Below are positions 30,277-41,955 of a stretch of 64,000 nt of DNA, piece by piece. Within the stretch, counting starts at the first letter, position 1. Each line of letters begins with the position of its first letter. Source of the DNA: Halomonas sp. KG2 (lineage in GTDB: Bacteria > Pseudomonadota > Gammaproteobacteria > Pseudomonadales > Halomonadaceae); assembly GCA_030440445.1 (NCBI GenBank), contig CP098528.1, positions 3,534,001 through 3,598,000 of the forward strand, written 5' to 3'. The position numbers and the translations under genes were made by a program. The notes below the pieces were generated by a model that saw only the letters and a program-made list of their open reading frames with translations, was not told where the DNA came from and made no database searches.

Positions 30277-32106
30277 CTAGCCTGCCTCAGCCGCCTTGCG
30301 ATAACGCCCTTGGTAGTCAAACAGCTTATCGCGAAGCTTCCAGTGCCGCCCGACTTTACGCCCCACAACAAAATCGGGATGGCGCAGGCGGCGCTGCTCT
30401 TCGACCACTTCGGTCGGCGAAGCAGGCTGCCACTTAGCGCCTGGGGCACGCAGGTGGTTACGTAAAAAAACAGCATAAAATGCCCGCCGCTGAGCAGGCG
30501 TTTCCAGCGCAAACCACTCTGCCAAGCTCGCGCCATCTTCATCGTGATAGGTCACTTTTAGGCGTGGTAGCCCCCGCCCATTGGTCGTGGCCTCTAACTG
30601 CATACCGCTGACTCGCAGCACTTTGGCATCTTTTAATTTGAGTGCGTCTTTGAGCTTATCGTCGGCATCCACCAGCAGTTGCTCGCAACCATGACATCGG
30701 CGGGCGGCAATATCATTCTCAGCGCCACACTGCTCACAAACTTTAAAGCGAAAGCGAAAATCACACTGTTTTTGATCGGTGCCCTGCCTGCCCTTGCCCG
30801 GCTTAGCGGGCGGATTGGGATTGTCTACCAGCCCCTGGCAGCGGCGGCCAAAATGCTCAATCACCAGTTCTCCATCACGCTTACCCCAGAACAGATTGGC
30901 ATGGCCACACGCCGGGCACTCAACCTGGACCGGTTCGCTGTCGCTGTCTGGTTTTGGCTCGCCGACTTCTGGCGCATAAAGGTCCCAGGGATTACCAGCG
31001 AAATCCAACACTAGGCAGTTGGTTTTATCCGGCGATAAACGCAGCCCTCGACCAACAATCTGCTGGTAAAGGCTCACCGATTCCGTGGGCCGCAGAATAG
31101 CGATTAAATCCACATGGGGCGCATCGAATCCTGTGGTTAGCACGGCCACATTAACTAGAAACTTAAGCTCACGCGCCTTGAACGCCTCAATCAGAGAGGC
31201 GCGCTCTTGGGAGGCCGTCGCGCCGGTAATCAACGCCGCTTGGTCCGCAGGTAAGTAGCTGATGATTTCTTCAGCATGAGCGACCGTTGCGGCAAAAATC
31301 ATCACCCCTTGACGTTCTTCAGCGTACTCAACCACCTGCTGAATAATCCTTGGCGTAGCACGGCTACCGGCAACAACGCGATTGAGCTCTTCCTCACGAA
31401 ACAGCCCACTGGGCGCAGGGGCCAAGGCAGAAAAATCGTAGCCTTCAATGGCCATATCCAGCCGTTTTGGCGCTGCCAAAAAACCTTGCTTCACCATCAA
31501 TCGCAGCGGCTGTTCAAAGACGCAGTCGGCAAAGAAGCACGCTTCATCACCGCGCACCATGCCGTGGTGATGGCGGTGGTAGATAAACCCCTGCCCCAAC
31601 CGAAACGGCGTAGCGGTTAAGCCGAGAATTTTTAGCTGCGGATTCTGACGCCGAAGATGCTCAATCACTTGGCGATAGCTAGCATCTTTTTCCAGCGATA
31701 CTCGGTGGCACTCATCAATCACCAATAACGTAAAACTGGCGTCACTGAAGCGCTCCAGATTACGCACCACCGACTGTACCGAACCAAATACCACTTGTCG
31801 GCTGGCTTCTTTACGCTTAAGACCTGCGCTGAAAATATCTGCCTGAAGCCCGTAGGCTTGGTACTTGGCATGATTTTGCTCAACCAGCTCACGCACGTGG
31901 GCCAGCACCAGCACACGGCCACGGGCTAGCCTAGCCAGCTCAGCAATCACTAACGACTTACCGCTCCCAGTGGGTAATACCACCACTGCAGGCGCGCTGC
32001 TGGCACGGAAGTGGCCCACCACGCGCTTTACGGCCTCCGTTTGGTAGGGGCGTAAACGGGGTGGTGAACCAGAAATGGGATCGCTGGAAGGGCTGAATTG
32101 AGGCAT
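30277..32106 (-). CDS. radD: DEAD/DEAH-box helicase, RadD (YejH) type
   Basis: RadD acts in DNA damage tolerance with RecA/SSB in E. coli. The 609-aa product has helicase motif I PTGSGKS (about 48), a DECH box (about 135), motif [13 protein letters not shown] and motif [13 protein letters not shown] (about 360). A cysteine-rich zinc-like region follows ([12 protein letters not shown], then CEQCG...CHGC). The C-terminus contains a KVTYHDEDG segment typical of YejH. The ATG at 32106 follows the upstream gene's stop by one base; a GTG at 32145 inside that gene is an alternative. Confidence 0.9.
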   Translation of the reverse strand: MPQFSPSSDPISGSPPRLRPYQTEAVKRVVGHFRASSAPAVVVLPTGSGKSLVIAELARLARGRVLVLAHVRELVEQNHAKYQAYGLQADIFSAGLKRKEASRQVVFGSVQSVVRNLERFSDASFTLLVIDECHRVSLEKDASYRQVIEHLRRQNPQLKILGLTATPFRLGQGFIYHRHHHGMVRGDEACFFADCVFEQPLRLMVKQGFLAAPKRLDMAIEGYDFSALAPAPSGLFREEELNRVVAGSRATPRIIQQVVEYAEERQGVMIFAATVAHAEEIISYLPADQAALITGATASQERASLIEAFKARELKFLVNVAVLTTGFDAPHVDLIAILRPTESVSLYQQIVGRGLRLSPDKTNCLVLDFAGNPWDLYAPEVGEPKPDSDSEPVQVECPACGHANLFWGKRDGELVIEHFGRRCQGLVDNPNPPAKPGKGRQGTDQKQCDFRFRFKVCEQCGAENDIAARRCHGCEQLLVDADDKLKDALKLKDAKVLRVSGMQLEATTNGRGLPRLKVTYHDEDGASLAEWFALETPAQRRAFYAVFLRNHLRAPGAKWQPASPTEVVEEQRRLRHPDFVVGRKVGRHWKLRDKLFDYQGRYRKAAEAG

Positions 32107-32107
32107 G

Positions 32108-32899
32108 TCAGTCGAAACGCGGGGCGCGACGCTCCATTCGTGCACTCACCGCCTCACGCTGCTCGGCACCGGCTAAAAGCTGCTGCTGCAAATGCGCTTC
32201 GAGGGCTAGTCGATCACGAGGGGCTAAATCCGGGCTGCGTGCAAACAGCTCACGAGCCGCAGCGACGGCACGAGGTGAGCGCGAAGCAATAAGCGCAGCG
32301 GTTTCCCGGGCGGCTTCCAGGGGCGTATCGCTCAGGCGGCTGCCCAAGCCCAACTGATAGGCCTCCTCCCCGGACACCTTGCGCCCACTGATCGCCAGCT
32401 CCTGAAGTACATCCTGGCGCAGCCCCACGCCCGTCACGCTAATGGCCATATCGGGAATGATGCCCCAATCAATCTCCAACAGCGCCAGACGTGCGCGGGG
32501 GTGGAGAATACGAATATCGGCGCCCAAGGCTATCTGCAAGCCGCCGCCGTAAACATGCCCGTGCAGAGCAACTACCACGGGAACGCCCGCCTCGCGCCAG
32601 CCTAGAGCCAAGCGCTGAACCGGATTGATACCCGCTTCGTCGGGCGCCAGCAGGGTGGGCAGCCGTTCCGCCTCGCTCATGATCGACGCCATATCGAGCC
32701 CCGCGCAAAAGCTGTCACCATCGCCACTCAAGACCACCGCACGCAGCCCAGCGAGCTGGGTCAGGCACTGTTGGGCTGCCAACAGACCATCAATCATGGC
32801 CCAATCCAGGCCATTGTGGTGGTCAGGTCGTGACAACATGACCTCAGCCACGTGGTCAGCGAAGGTCAGAGTCACACGTTCATTGAGGATTTGATGCAT
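32108..32899 (-). CDS. Crotonase-family enoyl-CoA hydratase/isomerase
   Basis: This is a 263-aa crotonase-fold enzyme acting on acyl-CoA. The two oxyanion-hole segments are present: [12 protein letters not shown] (about 63-74) and [18 protein letters not shown] (about 112-129). Both glutamates that act in hydratases appear to be kept ([11 protein letters not shown] and VLQELAISG). The exact substrate cannot be assigned. ATG 32899 has GGGAG 6 nt upstream; a longer reading to 32932 lacks support. The stop is one base from radD, so the two are probably translated from one mRNA. Confidence 0.88.
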   Translation of the reverse strand: MHQILNERVTLTFADHVAEVMLSRPDHHNGLDWAMIDGLLAAQQCLTQLAGLRAVVLSGDGDSFCAGLDMASIMSEAERLPTLLAPDEAGINPVQRLALGWREAGVPVVVALHGHVYGGGLQIALGADIRILHPRARLALLEIDWGIIPDMAISVTGVGLRQDVLQELAISGRKVSGEEAYQLGLGSRLSDTPLEAARETAALIASRSPRAVAAARELFARSPDLAPRDRLALEAHLQQQLLAGAEQREAVSARMERRAPRFD

Positions 32900-33079
32900 T
32901 CGGGCTCCCAGAAGATTCCTTTGGCTCGCCATCGATGGGCGATAGCTGAGCTTGTGAAGTAGTGCGCTTATGATGTGATAAACGCGCTTGTGAACTGAGT
33001 GTGGCGCGAAGACGAAGTATTTTCAAACGAACGTTTCATTCTATCGCAACTACCACCAAGATCACTTCTCCACCACAGG

Positions 33080-33110
33080 AAAAAAAGCGGCCCGCAGGCC
33101 GCTTTTCTTT
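33080..33110 (-). terminator. Intrinsic terminator of purL
   Basis: Stem AAAAGCGGCC / GGCCGCTTTT with a 4-nt loop. On the minus strand a seven-T run follows. It lies just after the purL stop. Confidence 0.9.
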
Positions 33111-33126
33111 AGCATGGCAAGGCGTA

Positions 33127-36100
33127 TCAGCCCAGCCATACACGGGCGTTACGGAATAAACGCAGCCAAGCGCCATCCTCAGTCCATTCGGCCGGACGCC
33201 AGGAGTTGGTGACCGCGCGAGTCACCCGCTCTGGGTGAGGCATCATAATGGTCACACGGCCATCCGGTGTGGTTAGGCCGGTGATTCCTGACGGCGAGCC
33301 GTTAGGATTAGCTGGGTAGCGGGTTGTTACTTGACCGTAGTTGTCGATATAACGCAGCGCTATCTGGCTGCTGGACTGCATACTGCGCAGATGCGCGGTA
33401 TCACGGAACTCAGCACGTCCTTCGCCGTGGGCCACAGCAATCGGTAACTTAGAGCCTTCCATACCCGCCAGCAGAATCGACGGGCTTTTCTCTACCCGCA
33501 CCATCGCTACACGTGCTTCGAACTGCTCAGATTCGTTACGCTCAAACGCAGGCCAGCTTTCAGCCCCCGGAATCAGTGTCTTTAGCTGCGAGAGCATCTG
33601 ACAACCATTGCACACGCCCAACGAGAAGCTGTCATCACGGGTGAAGAAGTTGGCAAACTGCTCACGGGCACGCTCATTGAACAACACCGACTTTGCCCAA
33701 CCGCCGCCAGCGCCCAGCACGTCGCCGTAAGAGAAACCACCGCAGGCGACTAAGCCTTTGAACTCATCAAGCGAAACACGCCCTTCCAGGATGTCACTCA
33801 TGTGCACATCCACTGCGTCGAAGCCCGCTTTATGGAACGCCCAGGCCATCTCGACCTGACCATTAACGCCTTGCTCGCGCAGTACAGCAACAGCAGGCTT
33901 GGCCGTGTTGATAAACGGCGCGCTGATATCATCGTTGATATCAAAGCTAGGCGCGGCACTTAGGCCAGGGTCACGAACATCCAGCAGGCTATCGAATTCA
34001 TTCTTGGCGCATTCGGGGTTATCACGCAGTGCCTGCATGCGGTAGCTGGTTTCCGCCCAGGTGCGCTGGGTCAGCTGGCGTGTGGTTTCCAGCAGCGGCT
34101 CTTCAAACAGCGTTACCCGCACCTGGTCGTCATAACGGGGACGCGCAATAACACCGCAGGTTTCGATACCCGCCACTGCAAACTGGGTGAGCACTTCTTC
34201 AGTGTGCTCACGGCTCACCTGAATGACCGCACCCAGCTCTTCAGAGAACAGCGCATTGAACGCTTCCACCGGCTCATCAATCAGCCAGTCCAGCTTAATC
34301 TCAAGGCCTGCATGGGCAGCAAAGGCCATTTCCAATAGCGTGACCAGCAGGCCACCATCACTACGGTCGTGATAGGCCAACAGTTTGCCATCGCGGTTGA
34401 GCCCCTGAATGACCTCGAAAAATGCTTTCAGGTCTTCTGGGTCATCAACATCAGGACAGTCATTACCGACTTGACCATAAACTTGCGCCAGCGCAGAACC
34501 ACCTAAGCGGTTTTGGCCATTACCCAAGTCGATCAGAATCAGGTCAGATTCATCCTGCTCTAGATTGATTTGCGGTGTCAGCGTCGCCAACGCATCGGTC
34601 ACTGGCGCAAACCCCGTCACCACCAGCGAAAGCGGCGATGTGATGCTCTTTTCGTCAGCCTCATTGCCTTCCTGCCAAGCAGTGCGCATTGACATGGAAT
34701 CCTTACCCACCGGAATGGCAATGCCGAGTGCCGGACACAGCTCCATACCGACGGCATGTACAGCATCATAGAGCGCCTGATTTTCACCGGGATGGTCGGC
34801 AGCGCTCATCCAGTTCGCTGAAAGCTTAATATCCGACAGTTTGGCAATGGGCGCCGCGGCTAAGTTAGTAATCGCTTCGGCAACCGCTAAGCGAGCACTA
34901 GCAGCAGGATTAATCAGTGCCACTGGCGGACGCTCGCCCATCGCCATAGCTTCACCAGCGTGGGTGTCGAAGCTAGCAGTGGTCACGGCCACATCGGCCA
35001 CCGGTACCTGCCAAGGGCCAACCATCTGATCGCGGGCGACTTGGCCGGTAATTGAACGGTCGCCAATGGTAATCAAAAAGCTCTTCGATGCCACGGTTGG
35101 CAGGCGCAACACCCGATCCATCGCTTCGCGTAGATCCAGGTTGTCGAGCATAACGCCAGATAGCTCAGGGGTTTGACGTTCAAACGAGCGCGTCATCTTC
35201 GGCGGCTTGCCAAACAACACGCTCATCGGGAGATCGACCGGCTTGGTATCAAAATGGCCGTCACGAACTTCCAGGTGATGATGCTCCATGGCCTCGCCGA
35301 CCACCGCATAGGGGCAGCGTTCGCGTTTGCACAGTGCGTCAAAGGTAGCTAAGTCATCAGGGGCAACGGCCAGCACATAACGCTCTTGGGCTTCGTTACA
35401 CCAAATTTCCAGCGGGCTCATACCCGGTTCAGCATTAGGCACTGCACGCAGGTTGAACAGGCCACCGCGATTACCGTCTTTGACCAGCTCCGGTAAGGCG
35501 TTGGAAAGCCCGCCTGCACCTACATCGTGAATAAAGCGAATCGGGTTTTTATCGCCCAGCGCCCAACAGCGGTCGATGACCTCCTGGGCGCGACGCTCAA
35601 TTTCCGGGTTTTCCCGCTGCACCGAGGCAAAATCCAAGTCCGCGCTGGACTCGCCTGATGCCATGCTAGACGCTGCACCACCACCCAGACCGATCAGCAT
35701 GGCCGGGCCACCCATCACGATGAGCTTGCCACCAACGGGGATCTCCCCTTTCTGCACATGGTGAGCACGAATGTTGCCATAACCACCGGCCAGCATAATC
35801 GGCTTGTGGAAGCCGCGACGCTCGATACCATCGTCGCTCAGCGTATCCTGCTCATAGGTACGGAAGTAGCCCGTCAGATTAGGTCGGCCAAATTCATTGT
35901 TAAACGCCGCACCACCGATGGGGCCGTCCAGCATAATTTGCAGCGCTGACTGCATGCGCTCTGGCTTGCCGTAGTCAAACGCTTCCCAGGGCTGTACGAA
36001 CTCGGGGATACGCAGGTTGGATACGGTAAAGCCCGACAGGCCGGCCTTCGGCTTGCCGCCGATACCGGTCGCCCCCTCATCACGAATTTCACCGCCAGAA

Positions 36101-37053
36101 CCGGTCGCCGCGCCAGGGAATGGTGCAATCGCTGTAGGATGGTTGTGGGTTTCCACCTTCATCAGAATGTGGATGGGCTCTTGGTGGGCGTCGTAGCTGG
36201 CCCGCTCCCCCTCAGCGCCAGTCAGTGGCGTGGGGAAGAAGCGCCCTCCCTGGCTACCCTTGATCACCGCCGCGTTATCGCTATAAGCCGAGAGTACGTT
36301 ATCCGGCGAGGTCGCAAAGGTGTTCTTAATCATCTTAAACAGCGAATGGCTCTGGGCTTCACCATCAATAACCCAGTCCGCGTTGAAGATTTTGTGGCGG
36401 CAGTGCTCCGAGTTCGCCTGGGCAAACATCATCAGCTCGACATCGCTAGGGTTGCGACCAAGCTCAATAAACGCAGCCACTAGATAGTCGATTTCATCGT
36501 CGGCAAGCGCCAGCCCTAATTCTCGGTTGGCTGTTGCCAACGCTTCGTGGCCGCCTTCCAAGATATCGACACTGCCCAGTGGCGCAGGGGTATGATGAGC
36601 AAACAGTTTGACCGCATCAGCAACGTCAGCCAGCACGTTCTCCGTCATACGGTCGTGCAGTAACGCGCTGATCGCGTCTAACTGTTCAGCGCTAGGCTCA
36701 CTGCGCAGCGCTACCCGATAATCGACACCACGTTCGATGCGATCAATCTGGTGCAGCCCACAGTTATGAGCAATATCAGTTGCTTTAGAAGACCATGGCG
36801 ACTGGGTGCCTAAACGCGGCACAACCAGGAAGCGCTGGGCGTTTTCAGGAATGTCTTGGCTTGCGTGGCTGCCATAATCAAGCAGCTTGGCCAAACACTC
36901 CTGGGCAGCATCATCCAGTGTCTCGCGGTGGTCTATGAAGTGGACGTAATGGGCGGACAACGCCTCCACCTCGGGAACACGTTCACGCAACACCGTTAAC
37001 AGCCGTTCATGGCGGAAGGCAGAAAGGGCAGGTGCGCCTCGCAGTTCGAGCAT
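33127..37053 (-). CDS. purL: Phosphoribosylformylglycinamidine synthase, single-chain type
   Basis: PurL converts FGAR, glutamine and ATP to FGAM in purine synthesis. The 1,308-aa length is typical of the large proteobacterial form. In order: a PurS-like N-terminal domain (about 1-140), a linker, two ATP-binding synthase halves ([19 protein letters not shown] at about 298; GKDSMSMRT further on), and a C-terminal class I glutaminase. The glutaminase has the nucleophile Cys in GVCNGCQML and the His/Glu pair in PHPERV. GAGG lies 9 nt before the ATG. Divergent mltF follows at 165 bp, as in E. coli. Confidence 0.97.
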   Translation of the reverse strand: MLELRGAPALSAFRHERLLTVLRERVPEVEALSAHYVHFIDHRETLDDAAQECLAKLLDYGSHASQDIPENAQRFLVVPRLGTQSPWSSKATDIAHNCGLHQIDRIERGVDYRVALRSEPSAEQLDAISALLHDRMTENVLADVADAVKLFAHHTPAPLGSVDILEGGHEALATANRELGLALADDEIDYLVAAFIELGRNPSDVELMMFAQANSEHCRHKIFNADWVIDGEAQSHSLFKMIKNTFATSPDNVLSAYSDNAAVIKGSQGGRFFPTPLTGAEGERASYDAHQEPIHILMKVETHNHPTAIAPFPGAATGSGGEIRDEGATGIGGKPKAGLSGFTVSNLRIPEFVQPWEAFDYGKPERMQSALQIMLDGPIGGAAFNNEFGRPNLTGYFRTYEQDTLSDDGIERRGFHKPIMLAGGYGNIRAHHVQKGEIPVGGKLIVMGGPAMLIGLGGGAASSMASGESSADLDFASVQRENPEIERRAQEVIDRCWALGDKNPIRFIHDVGAGGLSNALPELVKDGNRGGLFNLRAVPNAEPGMSPLEIWCNEAQERYVLAVAPDDLATFDALCKRERCPYAVVGEAMEHHHLEVRDGHFDTKPVDLPMSVLFGKPPKMTRSFERQTPELSGVMLDNLDLREAMDRVLRLPTVASKSFLITIGDRSITGQVARDQMVGPWQVPVADVAVTTASFDTHAGEAMAMGERPPVALINPAASARLAVAEAITNLAAAPIAKLSDIKLSANWMSAADHPGENQALYDAVHAVGMELCPALGIAIPVGKDSMSMRTAWQEGNEADEKSITSPLSLVVTGFAPVTDALATLTPQINLEQDESDLILIDLGNGQNRLGGSALAQVYGQVGNDCPDVDDPEDLKAFFEVIQGLNRDGKLLAYHDRSDGGLLVTLLEMAFAAHAGLEIKLDWLIDEPVEAFNALFSEELGAVIQVSREHTEEVLTQFAVAGIETCGVIARPRYDDQVRVTLFEEPLLETTRQLTQRTWAETSYRMQALRDNPECAKNEFDSLLDVRDPGLSAAPSFDINDDISAPFINTAKPAVAVLREQGVNGQVEMAWAFHKAGFDAVDVHMSDILEGRVSLDEFKGLVACGGFSYGDVLGAGGGWAKSVLFNERAREQFANFFTRDDSFSLGVCNGCQMLSQLKTLIPGAESWPAFERNESEQFEARVAMVRVEKSPSILLAGMEGSKLPIAVAHGEGRAEFRDTAHLRSMQSSSQIALRYIDNYGQVTTRYPANPNGSPSGITGLTTPDGRVTIMMPHPERVTRAVTNSWRPAEWTEDGAWLRLFRNARVWLG

Positions 37054-37218
37054 ATCTGGGAGCCTCTAAAGCAGGAAGAGTTCGTGCGGGAAATCAGTGG
37101 GCCGCAGCGCGGCAATCTCACTATGATACTGGAAAGCGGCGGCCACACGAAATCAACAAGGTGACAGCATCTCTCAGGCTGGGTATCGTGACAGCTTGTT
37201 TCATGCCGACAAGACGCC

Positions 37219-38689
37219 ATGCTGACGTTGATTTGCCGACATTTTATAACGCGTTATCGCGCTTATTTTGCAGTCATTGTTACGCTTTTCTTAGCGTTAA
37301 TTCCGCGCGCCACCACGCCGGTACCGCAAGGTGAGCACCTCGCCCAGATCATCGCGAAAGAATTTATTACTATTCATACCCGTAACACACCAACCACTTA
37401 CTATGAAGGCCGCCAAGGCCCCACTGGCTTTGAATATGAGCTGATGCATCGGTTTGCTGACTATTTGGGGGTTAGCTTAAATCTCAATGCAAGCCACCAT
37501 CCTGAAAGCGTGCTGCCAGCCGTACGAGAACAAGGAGACCTAGGTGCTGCGGCGCTCCCCTTGCTGCCAGATTCACCCGGCATTCATTACACCCGCTCAA
37601 TTATTCAGATGCAGCCACTGGTGGTTTATCGTCGTGGCTTGAACGGCATAAACGAGCCAAAAAATTTAGTTGGTTTGGAATTAGGCACGCTTAGCGAAGC
37701 AGGCACCAGCCAATCACTCCTCGCCCTTCAGCGCGACTACCCAAGCTTAAGCTGGAAAGAGTCTCACGAGCTTGAAGTAGCAGAACTGCTGGCGCGGGTG
37801 GAAAACGGCACGCTGGATGCCGCAATTATTTTTGATCATCAGTTTCGTCTCAATCGGCTTTTTTTTTCCTAACGTCGAGCGCGGTTTCTTGCTAGGAGAG
37901 CCGCTATCATTAGCCTGGGCGGTGCCCAGCGGGCGCGGACTGGGGCTATTGGAAACTGCCAATCAGTTCCTCCAAGAACTGCAGGAAAATGGCACGCTGG
38001 AGCAGCTCGTCAGCCGCTATTTTGGCCATGATGATTATTTGGAGTACGTGGGAACACGCACATTTTTAGCCCATCTTGATGAACGCCTGCCAACCTATAG
38101 CGAGCTTTTCAAAAAGGCTGCTCGAGACACGGGGTTTGATTGGAAACTGCTGGCTGCCGTGGGCTATCAGGAATCTCACTGGGACCCTAACGCAGTGTCT
38201 CCCACCGGGGTGCGCGGCCTAATGATGCTCACCAACCCAACCGCCAGCGAGATGGGCGTCGCTGACCGCACTAATCCTGCCCAGAGCATTGATGGTGGCG
38301 CCCGCTATTTACGCAGCATTAAAGATCGTCTGCCAGAGAGCATTGTCGGCAATGACCGGCTCTACATGGCGATGGCGGCCTATAACGTGGGACTTGGACA
38401 CCTATACGATGCCCGCAAGATCGCCGAAATGCGCGGCGGCAACCCAGACAGCTGGCAAGATGTCCGTGCAGCGCTGCCCTTACTTCAGCAACGGGAATGG
38501 CACAGCCAAACTCGCCATGGCTATGCACGCGGCGGTGAGCCGGTGATCTATGTACGCAACATTCGCCGCTACTACGAGATGATTGAGTACGTCGAACGCA
38601 GTCGCCAGCAGTTTTTCCAATTGGGACAAACGCTGGTTAGCGATGAGCCTCTGTTACTCTTTGATATTATTCCACCCGTGGAGCAATGA
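37219..38689 (+). pseudogene. mltF: Membrane-bound lytic murein transglycosylase F, frameshifted
   Basis: MltF cleaves peptidoglycan glycan strands to 1,6-anhydro products at the outer membrane. The gene is in two frames. The first 217 codons (37219-37872) give an N-terminal hydrophobic anchor (about 14-30) and the SBP_bac_3-like domain (YEGRQGPTGFEYEL, then [13 protein letters not shown]). The second frame, read from about 37868 to 38689, completes that domain ([19 protein letters not shown]) and gives the lysozyme-like domain with catalytic Glu in YQESHWDP, plus GVRGLMMLT and AAYNVGLGH. Both parts align with one MltF. Removing one T from the nine-T run at 37859-37867 restores [10 protein letters not shown] and a single protein of about 489 aa. 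The flanking purL and tadA are the classic neighbours. Sequencing error, true mutation and transcript slippage are all possible. Confidence 0.85.
37859..37867 (+). other. Nine-T homopolymer at the mltF frameshift
   Basis: As given, CGG CTT TTT TTT TCC TAA ends the first frame. With eight Ts the frame reads CGG CTT TTT TTT CCT AAC and continues into the catalytic domain. Runs of nine or more T/A are known sites of replication and RNA-polymerase slippage. Confidence 0.85.
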
Positions 38690-38735
38690 TTGACTGCTAC
38701 CCACAATACCGCCACTCGTTGACGATAGTAGCGGG

Positions 38736-39191
38736 CTAACGTTTCGTAGCAAAAAACTGTTTTAGCAATTTTTTTGCCGGCGTTGCCAGCACGCCACTAG
38801 TGACGGCTACTTGATGATTGAACCACGGCTGAGCAAGCAGGTTAGCTTTTGATTCGACCATCCCCGTGCGCGGCTCTGCCGCACCATAAACCAAGCGTGC
38901 TAATCGGGCATGGACCATGGCACCCGCACACATCATGCATGGCTCAAGCGTCACAAATAGTGTGCAGCCCTCTAAGCGGTAGTTACCTACCTGCTGCCCC
39001 GCCGCTCTCAGCGCGCCAATTTCCGCGTGACCGCTAGGGTCGCAACTCGCTACCGGTGAGTTTCGCCCTGCTCCTATAATGGTACCCAAAGCATCCACCA
39101 CTACGGCCCCCACCGGCACCTCACCCTCTTTAAAGGCAAGGTGTGCTTGGTCAAGCGCTCGGTGCATGTAAAATTCGTCGCTGCGTATCAA
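38736..39191 (-). CDS. tadA: tRNA-specific adenosine deaminase
   Basis: TadA deaminates A34 of tRNA-Arg(ACG) to inosine. The 151-aa product has the zinc/catalytic motifs HAEIGAL (about 55) and PCMMCAGAM (about 84). The start appears to be TTG: GGAG lies 6 nt upstream, and homology to TadA N-termini extends through this segment (SDEFYMHRAL). An ATG eight codons on has a poorer ribosome-binding site. It converges with mltF, the usual arrangement. Confidence 0.93.
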   Translation of the reverse strand: MIRSDEFYMHRALDQAHLAFKEGEVPVGAVVVDALGTIIGAGRNSPVASCDPSGHAEIGALRAAGQQVGNYRLEGCTLFVTLEPCMMCAGAMVHARLARLVYGAAEPRTGMVESKANLLAQPWFNHQVAVTSGVLATPAKKLLKQFFATKR

Positions 39192-39298
39192 GACAAACTC
39201 CGCTAAGGTAGCAAAACGATCGTTTTAATTGTGCCATAGCCGCAAAGATACCCTGGCAAACATTAGCGGCCAAACGGACAGCACTAAGGATACCGAGA

Positions 39299-40123
39299 AT
39301 GAACGATGCGCTGAAGTTACTGGTAAGCTTACTAGAGCTGGAAACACTTGAAGAGACGCTATTTCGTGGCCAAAGCCAAGACCTCGGCTTCCCACAGCTC
39401 TACGGCGGCCAGGTATTAGGCCAAGCATTAGCAGCGGCGGCCCGCACCGTGCCCGATGATCGCCGCCCACACTCACAGCATGGCTATTTTCTGCGTCCCG
39501 GCGACCCTCACCGCCCTGTCGTCTACCAAGTAGACACGATTCGCGATGGTGGTAGCTTTACTACTCGGCGCGTTACCGCTATTCAAAAAGGGCGCCCGAT
39601 TTTCTTCTGTAGCGCTTCGTTTCAAAGCGCCGAAGAGAGCATTAGCCACCAGCGCACCATGCCCCACGTGCCTACGCCAGAAGCGTTAATCGAAAGTGGA
39701 GATGTAAAGCATGCGCGTTTCCCAGGTCATCCTATCGAGTTTCTGCATTTAAAAGGCAATCCAGACAATGCATCGCCTGCAGGTCAGTGCCTATGGTTTC
39801 GCCTAGCGGGCGGAACGCTGCCCGATGACCCAGCCCTGCATCGCCATCTGCTTTCCTACGCATCGGACTTCAACCTGCTAACGACCGGACTGGTTCCCCA
39901 CGGCATCAAGTTTACCGATCCCAAACTGCGCATCGCCAGCCTGGACCATGCCCTGTGGCTACACGAAGACCCCCGTCTGGATGACTGGTTACTCTACGTG
40001 ATTGACTCTCCCTGGGCTGGCGGTGCCCGTGGTTTAGCGCGCGGTCATATTTACCAACGCGATGGTCGCTTAGTGGCCTCTACCGCTCAAGAAGGACTGG
40101 TGCGTTACCCGCAACAGCACTAA
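39299..40123 (+). CDS. tesB: Acyl-CoA thioesterase II
   Basis: TesB hydrolyses medium- and long-chain acyl-CoAs. The 274-aa product is a double hot-dog protein. The N-terminal half has FRGQSQDLGFPQLYGGQVLGQ split across about 22-44. The C-terminal half carries the catalytic Asp in ASLDHALWLHED (about 220) and the conserved Gln in STAQEGLVR near the end. It stands alone and is divergent from tadA by 107 bp; the ribosome-binding site is weak (GATACCGAGA). Confidence 0.93.
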   Translation: MNDALKLLVSLLELETLEETLFRGQSQDLGFPQLYGGQVLGQALAAAARTVPDDRRPHSQHGYFLRPGDPHRPVVYQVDTIRDGGSFTTRRVTAIQKGRPIFFCSASFQSAEESISHQRTMPHVPTPEALIESGDVKHARFPGHPIEFLHLKGNPDNASPAGQCLWFRLAGGTLPDDPALHRHLLSYASDFNLLTTGLVPHGIKFTDPKLRIASLDHALWLHEDPRLDDWLLYVIDSPWAGGARGLARGHIYQRDGRLVASTAQEGLVRYPQQH

Positions 40124-40137
40124 AGCGCACCGGTTCG

Positions 40138-40172
40138 CAAAAACACCGACGCCCGCTATCAGCGGGCGTCGG
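40138..40172 (-). terminator. Intrinsic terminator of the malic enzyme gene
   Basis: A 12-bp perfect stem CCGACGCCCGCT / AGCGGGCGTCGG with a 3-nt loop. On the minus strand it is followed by TGTTTTTG. It lies 28 nt after the malic enzyme stop and may also stop tesB transcripts. Confidence 0.85.
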
Positions 40173-40199
40173 AGGATACATCAACGTGCGCTATAAAGT

Positions 40200-41471
40200 T
40201 TACGCACCGTAAACGTCATTAATTGTTTTGAGCGGATAGTGCGCGGGATAAGGCTTACGCGCCACACCTGAGTCTACGGCTGCCTGAGCCACCGCCGAAG
40301 AAACTCGCTCTAGCAGGCGAATATCGACCGGTGTCGGAATAATGTACTCACGCCCAAAACTCATCTCGGTGCGCTCGTAGGCGTCTAACACTTCTTGGGG
40401 TACCGGCTCTCGAGCTAGATCCTTCAGGGCGTGGACAGCAGCCAGCTTCATGGCTTCATTAATGCGTGTCGCCCGAACATCCAAAGCACCTCGGAAAATA
40501 AACGGGAAACCCAATACGTTATTTACCTGATTCGGGAAATCCGAACGACCTGTGGCCATGATCACATCAGGACGTGCCTCGCGGGCCACAGCCGGGTGAA
40601 TTTCCGGATCTGGGTTAGTACAGGCGAAAATAACCGGGTCTGCGGCCATTTTTTTCACTTGCTCGGCAGAAAGCAGCCCTGGGCCTGAAAGACCAATAAA
40701 CACATCAGCACCGTCGATGGCATCGTCTAGCGTGCGCATATTGGTATGGCGGGCGAATTCAGCTTTATACTCGTTAATGCCATCGCGATCAGCGTGAATA
40801 ACACCGCGACGATCAAGCATCACCAAATTCTTTTTACTCGCGCCACAAGACACTAGCAAACGCATGCAGGCAATCGCTGCTGCCCCCGCGCCCATGCAGA
40901 CAATCTTCACATCTTCAATACGCTTATTGGCAATATCCAGCGCATTAAGCATACCGGCAGCGGTCACAATGGCCGTACCATGCTGATCATCGTGAAATAC
41001 TGGAATACTGCAGCGATCAATCAAGGCTTTTTCGATTTCAAAGCATTCGGGTGCTTTGATATCTTCCAGGTTAATACCACCCCAGGTATCCGCAATGCGC
41101 GCCACCGTATCGATAAACGCCTGAGGGCTTTCAGCATCCACTTCAATATCGACTGAGTTAATGCCTGCAAAGCACTTAAACAGTACGCCCTTACCTTCCA
41201 TAACCGGCTTACTGGCCAGCGGACCAAGGTTACCAAGACCTAGAATGGCAGTTCCGTCAGAAATGACAGCGACCAGATTCCCTTTACCAGTGTAGCGATA
41301 CGCGTTTTCCGCCTCACGGGCGATTTCGCGAACCGGCTCAGCAACGCCAGGGCTATACGCCAGCGCCAGATCACGCGCGGTAGCTGTGGGTTTGGTTAAC
41401 TCCACAGATAGCTTACCGGGAATCGGTTTAGCGTGATAATCCAAAGCCGCTTGCTTATTTGCATCCATCAT
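40200..41471 (-). CDS. NAD(P)-dependent malic enzyme, short form
   Basis: This enzyme decarboxylates malate to pyruvate. The 423-aa product lacks the C-terminal phosphotransacetylase-like domain found in long MaeB proteins. Visible features are LALAYSPGVAEPVREIA (about 36-52), FHDDQHGTAIVTAAG (about 160) and a Rossmann GxGxxA segment in CMGAGAAAIACM. Cofactor preference cannot be read off safely. The ATG at 41471 has a GGA 8 nt upstream; neighbouring TTG and ATG codons are alternatives. Pseudomonas has a malic enzyme at the same place near rpmE/priA. Confidence 0.93.
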   Translation of the reverse strand: MMDANKQAALDYHAKPIPGKLSVELTKPTATARDLALAYSPGVAEPVREIAREAENAYRYTGKGNLVAVISDGTAILGLGNLGPLASKPVMEGKGVLFKCFAGINSVDIEVDAESPQAFIDTVARIADTWGGINLEDIKAPECFEIEKALIDRCSIPVFHDDQHGTAIVTAAGMLNALDIANKRIEDVKIVCMGAGAAAIACMRLLVSCGASKKNLVMLDRRGVIHADRDGINEYKAEFARHTNMRTLDDAIDGADVFIGLSGPGLLSAEQVKKMAADPVIFACTNPDPEIHPAVAREARPDVIMATGRSDFPNQVNNVLGFPFIFRGALDVRATRINEAMKLAAVHALKDLAREPVPQEVLDAYERTEMSFGREYIIPTPVDIRLLERVSSAVAQAAVDSGVARKPYPAHYPLKTINDVYGA

Positions 41472-41878
41472 GGTCAAGGTCCAATCAGCCTAAAGTAGAA
41501 AAGTCACTCCAGAATATAGAAAAAACCCATGCGCCTCAAGCACGTAGTAAACTTTGCAGAAAAACAGTTGTTTCAACCCCGTTTCCAACATGTTCGTAAC
41601 TTTTCAACACCATTTGCTGCAACTTATAAATGAACGCGATAGCCATAAAGGTTTGCTTATTGATGCAATGCGGCATTTATGAAAATAAATTCCATTAAAA
41701 ATTATAAAAAACCAGTTTTTTCCACAGGCCTATCTATGCAGAAGCGGTTGTGGAAAAGTATCTATTTAAAGCATCTGCTAGAAGCATCCATGGATGCATC
41801 ATTACTAGGTAGAATAAGCCTTCAAAAGGCCTATCAGGCAAGGAAGGGAAAGGAAAATGGAAAAAGCGTGCCTCTGAG
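41472..41878. other. AT-rich intergenic region upstream of malic enzyme
   Basis: About 400 bp hold the malic enzyme promoter region. I see no convincing gene or RNA; a 96-codon plus-strand ORF at 41679-41969 runs through the rpmE terminator and antisense to rpmE. Confidence 0.5.
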
Positions 41879-41908
41879 AATAAAAAGCCCACGCCGTAGC
41901 GTGGGCTT
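41879..41908 (-). terminator. Intrinsic terminator of rpmE
   Basis: A 10-bp stem AAGCCCACGC / GCGTGGGCTT with a 4-nt loop. On the minus strand TTTTTATT follows. It lies 47 nt after the rpmE stop. Confidence 0.92.
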
Positions 41909-41955
41909 ATATTGCAAACACATTGTGTGTTTGCAGCAGCGCAAATCCGTTAGGA

